The notes below the pieces were generated by a model. That model was not told the DNA's origin and did not search any database. It saw only the letters and a program-made list of their open reading frames with translations. From positions 3,162,001 through 3,226,000 of the forward strand of contig OZ240251.1 in the NCBI GenBank assembly GCA_965198285.1: a DNA stretch of 64,000 nucleotides, given 5' to 3'. Position numbers and translations under genes: made by a program. The stretch is from UBA11872 sp965198285. GTDB lineage: Bacteria; Chloroflexota; UBA11872. This document shows positions 35,438 through 44,961 of this stretch, one piece after another; the stretch's first letter is position 1, and every line of letters starts with the position of its first letter.

Positions 35438-36595
35438 ATGGCCGAGCGTATTTACAGCAGGGGCGAGAAGGGCCTCGAGCCATTGGAGGAGCATCCGTTC
35501 GACACTGAAGACGAACTCCAGCAGTTAATCGCCGAGCACCCAGAACTGCTGGACGGTGAGCAGATGCGGCCGGGCGACCCGCGGCGCTGGATTCTGATCA
35601 CCCGCGAGCAAGGCATCGCCGATACGACCGGCGCACATGACCGCTGGGCGGTTGACCATCTGATCATCGATCAGGACGCCATGCCGACGCTGGTGGAAGT
35701 GAAACGCAGCTCGAACACTGAAATCCGCCGAACCGTGGTCGGACAGCTGCTGGAGTATGCGGCGCACGCCTCGCAGACGTGGTCGGCGGATGGCCTGCGA
35801 GAGACGTTCGAGGAGTCCCTTCGGGAACATGGCCGTGACTCGGACAGCGAACTCGCTGCCTTGCTACAGACGGATAGGGAACCGGATGCCGACCAGTTCT
35901 GGGAGCAGGTCGCGACAAATCTGGCCGCTCGACGTCTGAGGCTTCTATTCGTGGCGGATGAGATTCCCGATCCGCTGGAGCAACTGGTCAAGTTTCTCAA
36001 CGAAGAGATGCCTGAGATCGAAGTGATGGCAGTGGAGATTAAGCAGTTCAAGGGAGCGTCTGGACAGGCGCTTGTGCCCCGGGTAATTGGTCGCACTCCC
36101 GACCGTCCTGGGCCAGGTCCGTCCCGGCGACGCCGAAGGCTGAACCGTGAGATGTTCATGCAGGATCTAGGGAGCGGCTCCGCTCGCCGCGTTGCCGAAG
36201 GTCTCCTTGACGCGGCCCAAGAATCGGGCGCTCTTCTTCAATGGGGTTCGAGTGGGGTGAGCATTCGAACGCGCTGCTCCGCCTGGAAACGCCCAGTGAC
36301 AGTTGCGTGGCTCTATCCGCCATCGGTTCCGGGATGGATGGGCTTGACGGACATCACATTCGGTGCTGCCATATTTGGCGATGACCCTCCGCCTGCCGAA
36401 GAGCTCCGGGCGCTATTGGAGACGTGGGCTGACCAGTTCGCTGAACATGGCTTTTCCGTCCCTGCCAGTTTTCACGATCCCGGAGCCACGGGTTGGGCCA
36501 GAGGATGGACTGTCAAGTACGACGCCGAGGAGCAACACGTCGAGCTCATGACGAAGCACCTGACGAACATCCTCGTCGAACTGAAGGCGCTGTAA
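35438..36595 (+). CDS. PD-(D/E)XK nuclease-like protein (1)
   Basis: 385 residues. The N-terminal nuclease-like domain contains the likely active site VDHLIID (Asp73) … LVEVKRSS (Glu87, Lys89), with a preceding FDTEDELQQLIAEHPELL helix typical of DUF91/NucS-like endonucleases. GQLLEYAAHA follows the catalytic core. The C-terminal 180 residues, which I do not recognise, start with a basic stretch (PSRRRRRLNRE). The gene is alone, not beside a methyltransferase or helicase. It could be a solitary defence or repair nuclease; the catalytic residues look intact. Confidence 0.72.
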   Translation: MAERIYSRGEKGLEPLEEHPFDTEDELQQLIAEHPELLDGEQMRPGDPRRWILITREQGIADTTGAHDRWAVDHLIIDQDAMPTLVEVKRSSNTEIRRTVVGQLLEYAAHASQTWSADGLRETFEESLREHGRDSDSELAALLQTDREPDADQFWEQVATNLAARRLRLLFVADEIPDPLEQLVKFLNEEMPEIEVMAVEIKQFKGASGQALVPRVIGRTPDRPGPGPSRRRRRLNREMFMQDLGSGSARRVAEGLLDAAQESGALLQWGSSGVSIRTRCSAWKRPVTVAWLYPPSVPGWMGLTDITFGAAIFGDDPPPAEELRALLETWADQFAEHGFSVPASFHDPGATGWARGWTVKYDAEEQHVELMTKHLTNILVELKAL

Positions 36596-36668
36596 GTCGA
36601 TCTCCCTTTCGCCAGGCCGCCGCTAATCAATCACAATGTGGCTTGAGCCAGTTTCGTGGAGTCCCGGC

Positions 36669-38138
36669 ATGGCTGTGCAACGACCAAACATTTTGTTCAT
36701 CACGACCGATCAGCAGCGCGGCGATGCCTTGGGCGTGGCGGGGCAGCCGTGGTTGCAGACGCCCACGCTGGATGCGCTGGCGCGGGACGGGTACTACCTG
36801 ACTCGCTGCTATAGCGAGACGCCGGTGTGCGTGGCAGCGCGAACGACCTGGATGACGGGGCAGCATCCGTGGGCGCACGGGGTGTTTGGCAACTCGCGGA
36901 ATCCGATGAATCCGGAGACCACGCTGCCGGCCGCGCTGACCCGGCACGGCTATCGCACCCACGGCGCCGGCAAGTTTCATTTCACGCCCGATCAACGCGC
37001 GCTGAACGGCTTTGAGAGCACCGTGATCTGCGAAGAAGGCCGCATGCCGGAGGGCGATGATTACCACCACTGGCTGCAAACGACGCCCTGGGCGGGCCTG
37101 GAGCGGGCCCACGGCGTGGGCAACAACGACATCTTCGCCGCACCTTCGCCGGTCCCGGAATCTCACTACGTTTCTACCTGGACCGCCAACGAGGCGATCG
37201 GGTTTCTCAACCAGCACCAGGCAACCGAGCCTGAGCGCCCGTTTTACCTGCATTGCAGCTTTACCAAGCCGCACTCCGCCTACGACCCGCCGCACCCGTA
37301 CGACCAGCTTTATGCACCCGGCGACGTGCCCACACCGTGGCGCAACGGCAAAGACATGCCGGAGAGTCCACCGCAGCTGCGTCGCGCCAACTTCGAGTAC
37401 ACGTGGCACTCGCTGGGGCCGGAGCAGATCGCGCTGGCTCGTGCCTTCTACTACGGCAACATCACCCACCTGGACCACTGCATCGGCCGCCTGCTGGGCG
37501 TACTGGCTGGACTCGGCATGCGCGAGGACACGGTCATCGTCTTCAACTCCGATCACGGCGACCTGATGGGCGACCACAACCTGTTCTTCAAAAGCAATTT
37601 CTACGAGGAGTCAACGCACGTTCCGCTGATCGTGTGGGCGCCGGAATCGGTGCGGCAGGAGTTGGGCCTGGGGCCTTCGCGCCACATCGACTCCCTGACG
37701 AGCCAGGAGCAGCTGATGCCCTTCATGCTCCGCGCCGCCGGCGCGGAGATTCCGTCGGACGTCGGCGTCGCGCCACCATTGTCTGAGGTAATCGGCGGCA
37801 GGCATCCGGGGGCCCCAGTGCACGGGGTCTTCGGCGACCAGACCAACCGCCAGCTTGCGTTGATCGAGGAGCGTTACAAGTACATCTGGTGGGCCAACGG
37901 CCGCTTTGAACAGCTCTTCGACCGCCAGACCGATCCAACGGAACTCATCAACCTGGCCGACGATCCGGAATATGACGACGAACTCGGACGGATGCGAGCG
38001 GCGCTGGTCGAGATCGTGCGCTCGCATGACGGGCATGCGGCGCTGGACGACGACGACCTACGCGGCAGCGACTACGACGAATCAACGACCAGGTTCGGAA
38101 GGCCGAAAGCGCAGCCCTGGGGGCGACGGCCGTACTGA
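36669..38138 (+). CDS. Type I sulfatase (3)
   Basis: 489 residues. Formylglycine motif CVAAR (Cys54, the C-x-A-x-R variant). TTDQQRGDALG at the N-terminus and FNSDHGDLMGDHNLFFKSNFYEES supply metal ligands and the conserved lysine. ATG 36669 has GGAG 8 nt upstream; an earlier in-frame ATG at 36636 was rejected. No signal peptide. C-terminal segments QLFDRQTDPTELINLADD are typical. It is followed 111 bp later by the ankyrin gene. Probable cytosolic aryl- or alkyl-sulfate hydrolase. Confidence 0.92.
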   Translation: MAVQRPNILFITTDQQRGDALGVAGQPWLQTPTLDALARDGYYLTRCYSETPVCVAARTTWMTGQHPWAHGVFGNSRNPMNPETTLPAALTRHGYRTHGAGKFHFTPDQRALNGFESTVICEEGRMPEGDDYHHWLQTTPWAGLERAHGVGNNDIFAAPSPVPESHYVSTWTANEAIGFLNQHQATEPERPFYLHCSFTKPHSAYDPPHPYDQLYAPGDVPTPWRNGKDMPESPPQLRRANFEYTWHSLGPEQIALARAFYYGNITHLDHCIGRLLGVLAGLGMREDTVIVFNSDHGDLMGDHNLFFKSNFYEESTHVPLIVWAPESVRQELGLGPSRHIDSLTSQEQLMPFMLRAAGAEIPSDVGVAPPLSEVIGGRHPGAPVHGVFGDQTNRQLALIEERYKYIWWANGRFEQLFDRQTDPTELINLADDPEYDDELGRMRAALVEIVRSHDGHAALDDDDLRGSDYDESTTRFGRPKAQPWGRRPY

Positions 38139-38249
38139 GGTCTGCGGGAATCACAACTTTGCCGCAGGCTCTCCGACAGGCTCGGCAACAGGCTTGACGA
38201 TGCTCGCCGTGAAGGCCTCTGGCTACGGCGAGAGACAGAGGAGGCGAAC

Positions 38250-39644
38250 GTGGCCGAACAACCTCCAGCCGTCCACCGGTTTCTAGAGGTGCTGCGTGGC
38301 GGGGACGCAGCGACGATGCAGGAGCTGTTGGCCTCGGACCTGTGGTTGCGTGAGCACATCGACGAGCCGTGGGGGTACTTTGACGCGCCGGCGGTTGTGG
38401 AAGCCAGCGCACGGGGCGACGCGGAAATGATGCGGGTCCTGGCAGAGGCCGGCGCCGACGTCAACGCACGGTCCGGATGGGAGCCTGGCGGATCAGGCGT
38501 ACTAGACGGCGAGCACATTGAGCTGTGGGTCAAAGAACGGAACGACGACGGTAGCCCGGTGATGACCGAACTCTTCGACGACTTCCTGCGCCGCGGACTG
38601 ACCGTTGACGCGCATGCCGCCGCGAATCTCGGCGACACCTCCACGCTGCGTCGCCTGCTCGACAAACAGCCAGTGCTTGTGAATGCGCGCGGGCGCGATG
38701 GGGCTTCGCCGTTGCATATGGCGCGCACGCCGGCGATCGTGGATCTGTTGGTGGATCGGGGCGCAGATCTCGACATGCGCGACCTGGACCACGGGGCAAC
38801 GCCGGCGCAGTGGGCCATCGACGAGCGGGCGATCTGTCAGCAACTGATCGAGCGCGGCGCGACACCCGACATCTTCATCGCCTGCACGCTGGGCGACATA
38901 GCGCTGGCGGATCAGGTGCTGGCTGCCCACCCGGACGCGCTGCGCTCGCGCAGCAATCACGGCCCGCACATGGCGAATCGACCGCCCGGAGGTCACATGT
39001 ACATCTACCGGATGGGCGTAGGGATGCGACCGCTGCCATTCGCCAGCACGCAGGGCCACGACGAGTTTGTCGAACAGCTGCTGAAGCGAGCCAGTCCGGC
39101 GGAGCAACTGATTCACGCGACCTGGATCGGCAACCGCCGGACGGCGCTTCAGCTTCTACAGGCGAACCCCGGGCTGGTCGCGTCGCTGGAACCTGATGAA
39201 ACGCGCGCCGTTAGCGACGCCGCCTGGAACAACAACCGCGAGGGAGTCGCGCTGATGCTGGAAGTGGGATTCCCAGTGGACGCTCGCGGCGATGACAATG
39301 GGACGCCGCTGGACCGCGCCGCGGTGCGGGGATACGCGGACATCGTGGAGGTGCTGCTGGCGCACAACGCATCGCTGGATGTCACCAACGAATTCGATGG
39401 GACGCCGCTTGGCGGCGCGGTATGGGGCGCGGGCAACTTTCGCGATCCCCAAGGCGACTACCCTAAGACTGTCGACCTGCTGGCAGCGGTCGACGCCGAC
39501 CTGAATCGGCGCGGCGCCGACGGGCAGACGCAGGTCGACCGCGCGCTCGCGGGCGGACGTGAGGATGTGGCGGCGGTGCTGCGACGCCACGGGGGCTTGG
39601 CGTCGGTTGAATTGTCGGACGGTCAACTGCCCAATGACGACTGA
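38250..39644 (+). CDS. Ankyrin-repeat protein
   Basis: 464 residues from GTG 38250 (GGAGG upstream). Repeats are seen at several places: VVEASARGDAEMMRVLAEAGADVNAR, AAANLGDTSTLRRLLDKQPVLVNARG, GTPLDRAAVRGYADIVEVLLAHNASLDV, and further degenerate copies. The final one reads VDRALAGGREDVAAVLRRHGG. There is no signal peptide and no catalytic domain. It is probably a protein-binding scaffold in the cytoplasm. The stop overlaps the start of the downstream alpha/beta hydrolase by 11 nt, so the two are translationally coupled and may interact. Confidence 0.82.
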   Translation: MAEQPPAVHRFLEVLRGGDAATMQELLASDLWLREHIDEPWGYFDAPAVVEASARGDAEMMRVLAEAGADVNARSGWEPGGSGVLDGEHIELWVKERNDDGSPVMTELFDDFLRRGLTVDAHAAANLGDTSTLRRLLDKQPVLVNARGRDGASPLHMARTPAIVDLLVDRGADLDMRDLDHGATPAQWAIDERAICQQLIERGATPDIFIACTLGDIALADQVLAAHPDALRSRSNHGPHMANRPPGGHMYIYRMGVGMRPLPFASTQGHDEFVEQLLKRASPAEQLIHATWIGNRRTALQLLQANPGLVASLEPDETRAVSDAAWNNNREGVALMLEVGFPVDARGDDNGTPLDRAAVRGYADIVEVLLAHNASLDVTNEFDGTPLGGAVWGAGNFRDPQGDYPKTVDLLAAVDADLNRRGADGQTQVDRALAGGREDVAAVLRRHGGLASVELSDGQLPNDD

Positions 39645-40317
39645 AGTCGTTGGGTCGTTCGAGGTCACCCCCGAACGCGGCTGCGTGTCATCCGTGCTTT
39701 TGCGCCCGCCCGCAGCGCGAGCGCTGTTGGTGCTTGGGCATGGAGCGGGAACCAATGTCCGCCACCTGTTCATGGAACAGCTGGCCCGGGCGCTAGCAGC
39801 CGCTGGTGTCGCGACGTTTCGCTTCAACTACCCCTATTCGGAAGCCGGCCGCGGCGGCATGGACGGCGAGCGCGTGCGCTTGGCCACAGTCCGGGCGGCC
39901 ATAGCTGCGGCGGCCACGGCCGCACCTGATCTACCAAGATTCGCTGGCGGGCACTCGATGAGCGGGCGTATGGCCACGCTGGCCGTCGCGAAGGGACTGG
40001 TTAGCGATCTGGCCGGAATCGTCGCGTTCGCGTTCCCGTTGCATCAGGCCGGGCGGCCAGACGTCATGCGTGCCCGGCATCTGGCCGACGTTGACGCGCC
40101 GCTCCTAATTCTTTCAGGCGACCGTGACCGCATGGCCCAGATCGATTTGCTGCGCGCGGCCATCGACGGCCTGCGCGCCCCGGTACGCCTGCACGTTCTA
40201 CGAGCCGCGGACCACAGCTTCAAGGTCCTGAAGCGCTCTGGGCGCACTGTGGACGACGTGCTGGCCGAGGCCGGACGTGTAACGGCGGACTGGATAGCCG
40301 AGCAAGCCGAGCGATAA
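39634..40317 (+). CDS. Alpha/beta hydrolase (KANL3/Tex30-like)
   Basis: 227 residues. The catalytic triad is visible: nucleophile Ser108 in GGHSMSGRMA, Asp in LILSGDRDRMAQ, His in RAADHSFKVLKRSG. An oxyanion-side motif LVLGHGAGTNVRHLFM is also present. It belongs to the dienelactone-hydrolase-like/Tex30 group of small esterases of unknown substrate. Start ATG 39634 overlaps the end of the ankyrin gene. Confidence 0.82.
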   Translation: MTTEVVGSFEVTPERGCVSSVLLRPPAARALLVLGHGAGTNVRHLFMEQLARALAAAGVATFRFNYPYSEAGRGGMDGERVRLATVRAAIAAAATAAPDLPRFAGGHSMSGRMATLAVAKGLVSDLAGIVAFAFPLHQAGRPDVMRARHLADVDAPLLILSGDRDRMAQIDLLRAAIDGLRAPVRLHVLRAADHSFKVLKRSGRTVDDVLAEAGRVTADWIAEQAER

Positions 40318-40464
40318 CCGGCAGATGTTGACCGTCATCATTCCTATGCGAGCCTTGGCATCCGGCACGCGCTGCCGCTGCTAATGGCGTAACGTCAGAG
40401 TCGACGCCGCTGCCGAACTATCACGTGCGCGCAGGCCGGCGTCGCAACGGAGGGGGCAAGAGAG

Positions 40465-41931
40465 ATGGCTGAGCGTCCTAACGTCGTCTTGTTCATCAGC
40501 GATCAGCAACACGCCGACACCATTGCCGCCGGCGGCGTGGAAGGTATCCGCACGCCTCACCTGGATTGGGTTGCCGACGACGGTGCGCTCTTTGATCGCG
40601 CCTACTGTCCGTATCCCATCTGTTCGCCGTCGCGCATGGCCACGCTTTCCGGGCTGTATCCGCACACCAACGGCATGGTGGCCAATCACCAGATGCGGCC
40701 AGGCTGCGATCTGATGCGCTACCCGGAAGGCGTTCGCAACCTGGGCGACTACCTGGGCGAACTCGGCTACCTGCGAGGCTACGCCGGGAAGTGGCACCTG
40801 GGAAGCGGGGCCGACCGCCCCGGGTTCCCCGACCTCTGGTCCGGTTCGGGGGATATCGATATCGATCGTCGCGCCCAGAACATGGTTCTGCGCCTTACGC
40901 AGCAGATCGGCGCGGAGATCGGCGGCAAGGAGCATGGGTTCGAACCCGATCCCGTCGTCTACAACCGTAAGACCAACGTCGGACCGTCGCTGCTGCCGCT
41001 GGCCCAGCATCCGTCCTTCTTCCACATGGACCACGCCACCGACTGGGTGCGCAGCCGCAAGGGCGACGACCAGCCGTTTTGCCTGGTCTATTCCTGTCAC
41101 GAACCGCACCCGCCCTACACCTCGCCAGAGCCGTTTCATTCCATGTACGACCCGGACGAGATGGATGTGCCGGCGAACCGGCACGACCCGGCCGGCCCAG
41201 CGCTGGTCGCCCACCGGGACGCCGAGCAGCTCCGGGTCATATCCGACTGGACCGATGACGAAGTCCGGTCAATGCGGGCGGCCTACCGGGGCGCCGTGTC
41301 CTACGTGGACCACCTGGCCGGGCGCCTGATCACGGCCCTACTGGATGCCGACAAGTGGGACAACACCCTGTTCATCTTCTTTTCGGACCACGGGGAGATG
41401 CTCGGGCACCACGGGCTGGCCGCCAAGGGCGCCGTGATGTACGAAGACCTGGTGCGGATTCCGTTGATCATCCGGCCGCCGGGCGGGCTGGGATCCTCGC
41501 ATCGCTCGGCGCGCGTGGTGTCGCTGGTCGACCTGGTTCCAACCATCGTGCACATGTGCGGCGGGCAGCCGGCCGAGGTGCTTCAGGGCGTGGACATCGG
41601 CGACCTGGTACGCGGCGGCGACCGCCAAGTCAACCAGGGCGTCGTAACCGAGTTCCACTCGGTGAACTGGACCGATCCCCTGCACCTGCTGCGCATGTGG
41701 GTGGACGAACGCTGGAAGTACGTCGAATCGCAGGACGGGAGCGACGAGCTATACGACCTGCGCGACGATCCGCTGGAGCTACACAACCAGGCCGCAAACC
41801 CGCACTACCAGGTTCAGCTCGAGCGGTCGAGGCAGTCGCTACGACGCTGGTGCGCCGAAACCGGCGACACTTGGCCCAAAGTCGTGCAGCCTCCGCCGCG
41901 TCCCGCCACATTGGCCCGGCCCATTACCTAG
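40465..41931 (+). CDS. Type I sulfatase (4)
   Basis: 488 residues. Formylglycine motif CSPSR (Cys53). Metal and active-site segments are FISDQQHADT and FFSDHGEMLGHHGLAAKGAVMYEDLVRIPLII. The C-terminal domain ends DELYDLRDDPLELHNQAANP. GGAGGG lies 11 nt before ATG 40465. No signal peptide. It is followed by the orphan solute-binding lipoprotein, which could supply the substrate if a partner permease exists elsewhere; that link is inference. Confidence 0.93.
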   Translation: MAERPNVVLFISDQQHADTIAAGGVEGIRTPHLDWVADDGALFDRAYCPYPICSPSRMATLSGLYPHTNGMVANHQMRPGCDLMRYPEGVRNLGDYLGELGYLRGYAGKWHLGSGADRPGFPDLWSGSGDIDIDRRAQNMVLRLTQQIGAEIGGKEHGFEPDPVVYNRKTNVGPSLLPLAQHPSFFHMDHATDWVRSRKGDDQPFCLVYSCHEPHPPYTSPEPFHSMYDPDEMDVPANRHDPAGPALVAHRDAEQLRVISDWTDDEVRSMRAAYRGAVSYVDHLAGRLITALLDADKWDNTLFIFFSDHGEMLGHHGLAAKGAVMYEDLVRIPLIIRPPGGLGSSHRSARVVSLVDLVPTIVHMCGGQPAEVLQGVDIGDLVRGGDRQVNQGVVTEFHSVNWTDPLHLLRMWVDERWKYVESQDGSDELYDLRDDPLELHNQAANPHYQVQLERSRQSLRRWCAETGDTWPKVVQPPPRPATLARPIT

Positions 41932-41958
41932 GCCGGTGGACACCGGCGCCGCTATCCA

Positions 41959-41987
41959 TTCGACCGCGAACAATTCACTGCTATATA
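41959..41987 (+). promoter_or_regulatory. Predicted sigma-70-type promoter for the solute-binding protein gene
   Basis: -35 TTCGAC (41959-41964), 17-nt spacer, extended -10 TG-C-TATATA (TG at 41979-41980, hexamer 41982-41987). It gives a 5' leader of about 55 nt before ATG 42050. By eye only. Confidence 0.5.
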
Positions 41988-42049
41988 GTCGAACTGCACT
42001 GGCCCATTGAGCGTCACAAGACTCTCATGCCGGACCCAGGGAGGGACCG

Positions 42050-43627
42050 ATGCGTCGATTGATCTCACGTAGGTACATGCTGCGCGGCGCCGCCGTCGGC
42101 GCGACGGGCGTGGCGGGCATGGCCGCCTTGGCCGCCTGCGGTGAAACGCAGGTTGTCACAGTCGAGAAGATCGTTGAGAAGGAAGTGCCGGTCGAGCGCA
42201 TCGTCCAGAAGGAAGTTCCGGTCGAGCGCGTCGTCGAGAAGGTCGTCCAGAAGGAAGTTCCGGTCGAGCGCATCGTCGAGAAGATCGTCACGCGTGAAGT
42301 GATGGTTGAGGCGATGCCTGAAGCTCGCACCGTGAAGGTCGAGCACGCCACCGACCACACCTCCGGTCCGCGTGGCGCGGCCATGTCGTGGGCCATCGAA
42401 CGATTCGCCGTGGAGCGTCCTGACATCAAGGTGAAGTTCATCCCGCAGGACCACATCTACTACGAGAAGATCGCCATCGAGGCCGTGTCGGGCACGCTCT
42501 CCGAGTCGAACCTGCTCAACGGCGTGTCGTTCCAGCAGTTCCAGGGTGCGGGCATCTGGCTGAACATCGACGACATCCTGGCCAAGAAGGACGGCTACGA
42601 CCCGACGAACTACTGGTTCCAGCCCGACATCTACTCGGACAACATGGACCAGAGCTATCCCTACGACTCCGGCCGACTGCAGGGACCGTTGTTCGGGATG
42701 CCGTATCAGGGTGCCATTGGCGGCATCATGTACAACATCAATCTCTTTGAGAACGCAGGCGCCAACCAGCCCACCGAGGGCATGCGCTACAGCGGCCTGC
42801 TGGAAGAGATGAGAAAGATTCGCGACCCCGAGAACGACATCTATGGAATTCGGTCTACGCGCTCGGAGCAGTTCCAGGTCTTCCCGCAGATGTACGGCTA
42901 CAACAATGGCCAGGCGCGCGTGATGGGGCCGGACGGCCACCAGATCTGGGGTCCGCCCTTGGGTGAGGGTTGGAAGGGCTGGCAGGACATCGTGGATTAC
43001 ATCCACAAAGACAACGTGTCCTTCACCCCGGAGGAGCGCAGCGGTTTGTCCGGCGAGTTCGGCGACCCGTTCTCGGCCGGCAAACAGGGCGTCAACATCG
43101 GCGGTCAGGTCTACGGCACCGGCTCCCTAGCCCCGCGGATTAAGGACCGGTTCAAGTGGGCCCTGGCCCCCATGGTCTGGGGCGAGAACACCGACCACGC
43201 CAACTTCGAGTGGAACGACCAGCCGCACATCGTGGCCTCCACGGCTACGGTGACGGGCGTCGAAGAGCAGACCGTTGACTGGGTTTATTTCCTGTCCGGG
43301 CCGGACGTGCAGGGCCGGGTGTCAATCGACCGCGGGCACGTTCCGCTTTGGAAGACTGTGAAGGATCTCCCGGAGGCATCGGCGGGTCCGCCCGAGGGCA
43401 TGCGCTACCTGTACGATTACATCGGCAGCCCGAATCTGCGGGCCATGCAGTGGTACGTGCCGGGCGGTTTCTACGGCGAGGTTCGATCCCTCCGAATCCC
43501 GTTCCTGGATGCGTCGCTTGTCGGCGAGATGGGGGCGCAGGAGGCTCTCGAAAAGGCCAGCGAGAAGCAGAGCGCTGCGCTGAAGAAGGCTCAGGACGCC
43601 CTCGACAAGGGCGAAGTCGACCGCTAG
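42050..43627 (+). CDS. Extracellular solute-binding lipoprotein with repeated linker
   Basis: 525 residues. A Tat-type signal (SRRYMLRG) is followed by the lipobox LAAC (Cys30). Residues ~36-90 are a repetitive charged linker of VEK-x-V and EVPVER units, a hallmark of Chloroflexota binding proteins that holds the domain away from the membrane. The mature part is a family 1 sugar-type binding protein (EHATDHTSGPRGAAMSWAIERFA, FGMPYQGAIGGIMYNINLFENAG). AGGGAGG is close to ATG 42050. No permease or ATPase gene is adjacent, so it is an orphan binding protein. A good terminator follows at 43645. Confidence 0.85.
   Translation: MRRLISRRYMLRGAAVGATGVAGMAALAACGETQVVTVEKIVEKEVPVERIVQKEVPVERVVEKVVQKEVPVERIVEKIVTREVMVEAMPEARTVKVEHATDHTSGPRGAAMSWAIERFAVERPDIKVKFIPQDHIYYEKIAIEAVSGTLSESNLLNGVSFQQFQGAGIWLNIDDILAKKDGYDPTNYWFQPDIYSDNMDQSYPYDSGRLQGPLFGMPYQGAIGGIMYNINLFENAGANQPTEGMRYSGLLEEMRKIRDPENDIYGIRSTRSEQFQVFPQMYGYNNGQARVMGPDGHQIWGPPLGEGWKGWQDIVDYIHKDNVSFTPEERSGLSGEFGDPFSAGKQGVNIGGQVYGTGSLAPRIKDRFKWALAPMVWGENTDHANFEWNDQPHIVASTATVTGVEEQTVDWVYFLSGPDVQGRVSIDRGHVPLWKTVKDLPEASAGPPEGMRYLYDYIGSPNLRAMQWYVPGGFYGEVRSLRIPFLDASLVGEMGAQEALEKASEKQSAALKKAQDALDKGEVDR
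42162..42330 (+). repeat. In-gene tandem repeats encoding VEK/EVPVER units
   Basis: About five imperfect repeats of 24-36 nt built from GAAGGAAGT(G/T)CCGGTCGAGCGC-type units encode the linker of the lipoprotein. Repeat-number variation is expected. Confidence 0.7.
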
Positions 43628-43644
43628 CACACGGCTCGTCTTCG

Positions 43645-43678
43645 AAACGAGGTCCCCGCTTCGGCGGGGGCCTCGTTT
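43645..43678 (+). terminator. Rho-independent terminator after the solute-binding gene
   Basis: Arms AAACGAGGTCCCCGC and GCGGGGGCCTCGTTT with loop TTCG. The 15-bp stem carries one internal mismatch and ends in TTT. It lies 18 nt downstream of the stop codon. Confidence 0.8.
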
Positions 43679-43728
43679 ACGTTAACGGTTCGTCTGATTG
43701 GACAGGCTGCGCCGGGTAGGGTTTGCGG

Positions 43729-44961
43729 ATGACAGAAAAGCGGCCCGCTCGTGAGGGCGGCGTTCGGCAGTGGCGCAGCCTGGCCCTCCTGACGCTGGCC
43801 GAGTTGCTGGCGCTGGCGCCTTGGTTCAGCGCCGCCGCGGTGGCACCGCTCATCCAAGTGGAATGGCGCCTGACGGTGGGGGCGGCAGCCTGGCTGACGC
43901 TGGCCGTGCAGTTGGGGTTCGTGGCCGGGACGCTGGTGAGCGGCGTTCTCAATCTGCCCGATCGTTTTGACGCCGCCCGGTTGTTCGCGCTCAGCACCGC
44001 CGGCGCTGCGCTGACGACCGCAGGATTCGCCCTGGTTGCCGGTGGGCCGCTGGACGGCGCGGTGCTGCGCTTCCTGACCGGCGCGTTTCTGGCGGGGGTG
44101 TATCCGCCTGGACTGAAGCTCGCGGCCACCTGGACACGGCGACATCGAGGGCTGGCGTTGAGCCTGATCGTCGGGGCGCTGACCGTCGGTTCGGCCAGCC
44201 CGCATCTGGTCAGGGCGCTGCTTGATACGTCCTGGCGGCCGATGGTGCTGGTGACTGCCGCGCTGGCGCTGGCCGCTGGATTGTTGGTGCTAGGCGGGGT
44301 CCGACAAGGACCGTTCGCGGCGGCGCCGGCTCGGTTCAATCCGCGGTTTGCACTGCAGATCGTGCGTGCGCCTGGGCTGCGGCTGGCCACGCTTGGGTAC
44401 CTGGGGCATCAGTGGGAGCTGTATGCGATGTGGGCCTGGACGCCGCTGTTCTTGGCGCAGGTGGTGCAGCGGGAAGGCGGGGAAGCTGGACTGGCAGCGG
44501 GGTTGGCGTTTGCGGTGATCGCGGTGGGTGGGGGCGGAGCGGTTGTGGGCGGAGTGGTGGCCGACCGTGCGGGGCGGTCGGTGACGGCGGCTGGGGCGAT
44601 GGCGGTGAGTGGCAGCGCGGCGCTGGCGGTGGCGCTGCTGGTGGATGCGCCGCTGTGGGTGTTGCTGCCGATCATGTTGGTCTGGGGATTCAGCGTGATC
44701 GCGGACTCGGCGCAGTTCTCGGCGGCGATCTCGGAGTTGAGTCCGGCGCAATATGTTGGTACCGCGCTGACGATGCAGATCTCGATTGGGTTTCTACTCA
44801 CCTTTGTGAGTATTCACCTGGTGGGATTGCTGGTAGATAGCGGGCCGAATTGGGCGCTGGCGTTTGGGCTGCTGGCGCTGGGGCCGGTGTTTGGCGTGGT
44901 ATCGATGCTGGCGCTGCGGCGGCGCCCGGAGGCCGTGCGGATGGCCGGTGGGCGCCGTTAG
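43729..44961 (+). CDS. MFS transporter
   Basis: 410 residues with about twelve membrane helices, major facilitator superfamily. Visible helices and loops include LTLAELLALAPWFSAAAVAPL, AAWLTLAVQLGFVAGTLVSG, the A-helix/loop TWTRRHRGLALSLIVGALTVGS between helices, and a central basic loop before RFNPRFALQIVRAP. ATG 43729 is preferred over TTG 43723. The substrate is unknown; a role in export or import of a sulfated metabolite next to the tandem sulfatases is possible but speculative. It is convergent with sulfatase 5 (4-nt overlap of stops). Confidence 0.85.
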   Translation: MTEKRPAREGGVRQWRSLALLTLAELLALAPWFSAAAVAPLIQVEWRLTVGAAAWLTLAVQLGFVAGTLVSGVLNLPDRFDAARLFALSTAGAALTTAGFALVAGGPLDGAVLRFLTGAFLAGVYPPGLKLAATWTRRHRGLALSLIVGALTVGSASPHLVRALLDTSWRPMVLVTAALALAAGLLVLGGVRQGPFAAAPARFNPRFALQIVRAPGLRLATLGYLGHQWELYAMWAWTPLFLAQVVQREGGEAGLAAGLAFAVIAVGGGGAVVGGVVADRAGRSVTAAGAMAVSGSAALAVALLVDAPLWVLLPIMLVWGFSVIADSAQFSAAISELSPAQYVGTALTMQISIGFLLTFVSIHLVGLLVDSGPNWALAFGLLALGPVFGVVSMLALRRRPEAVRMAGGRR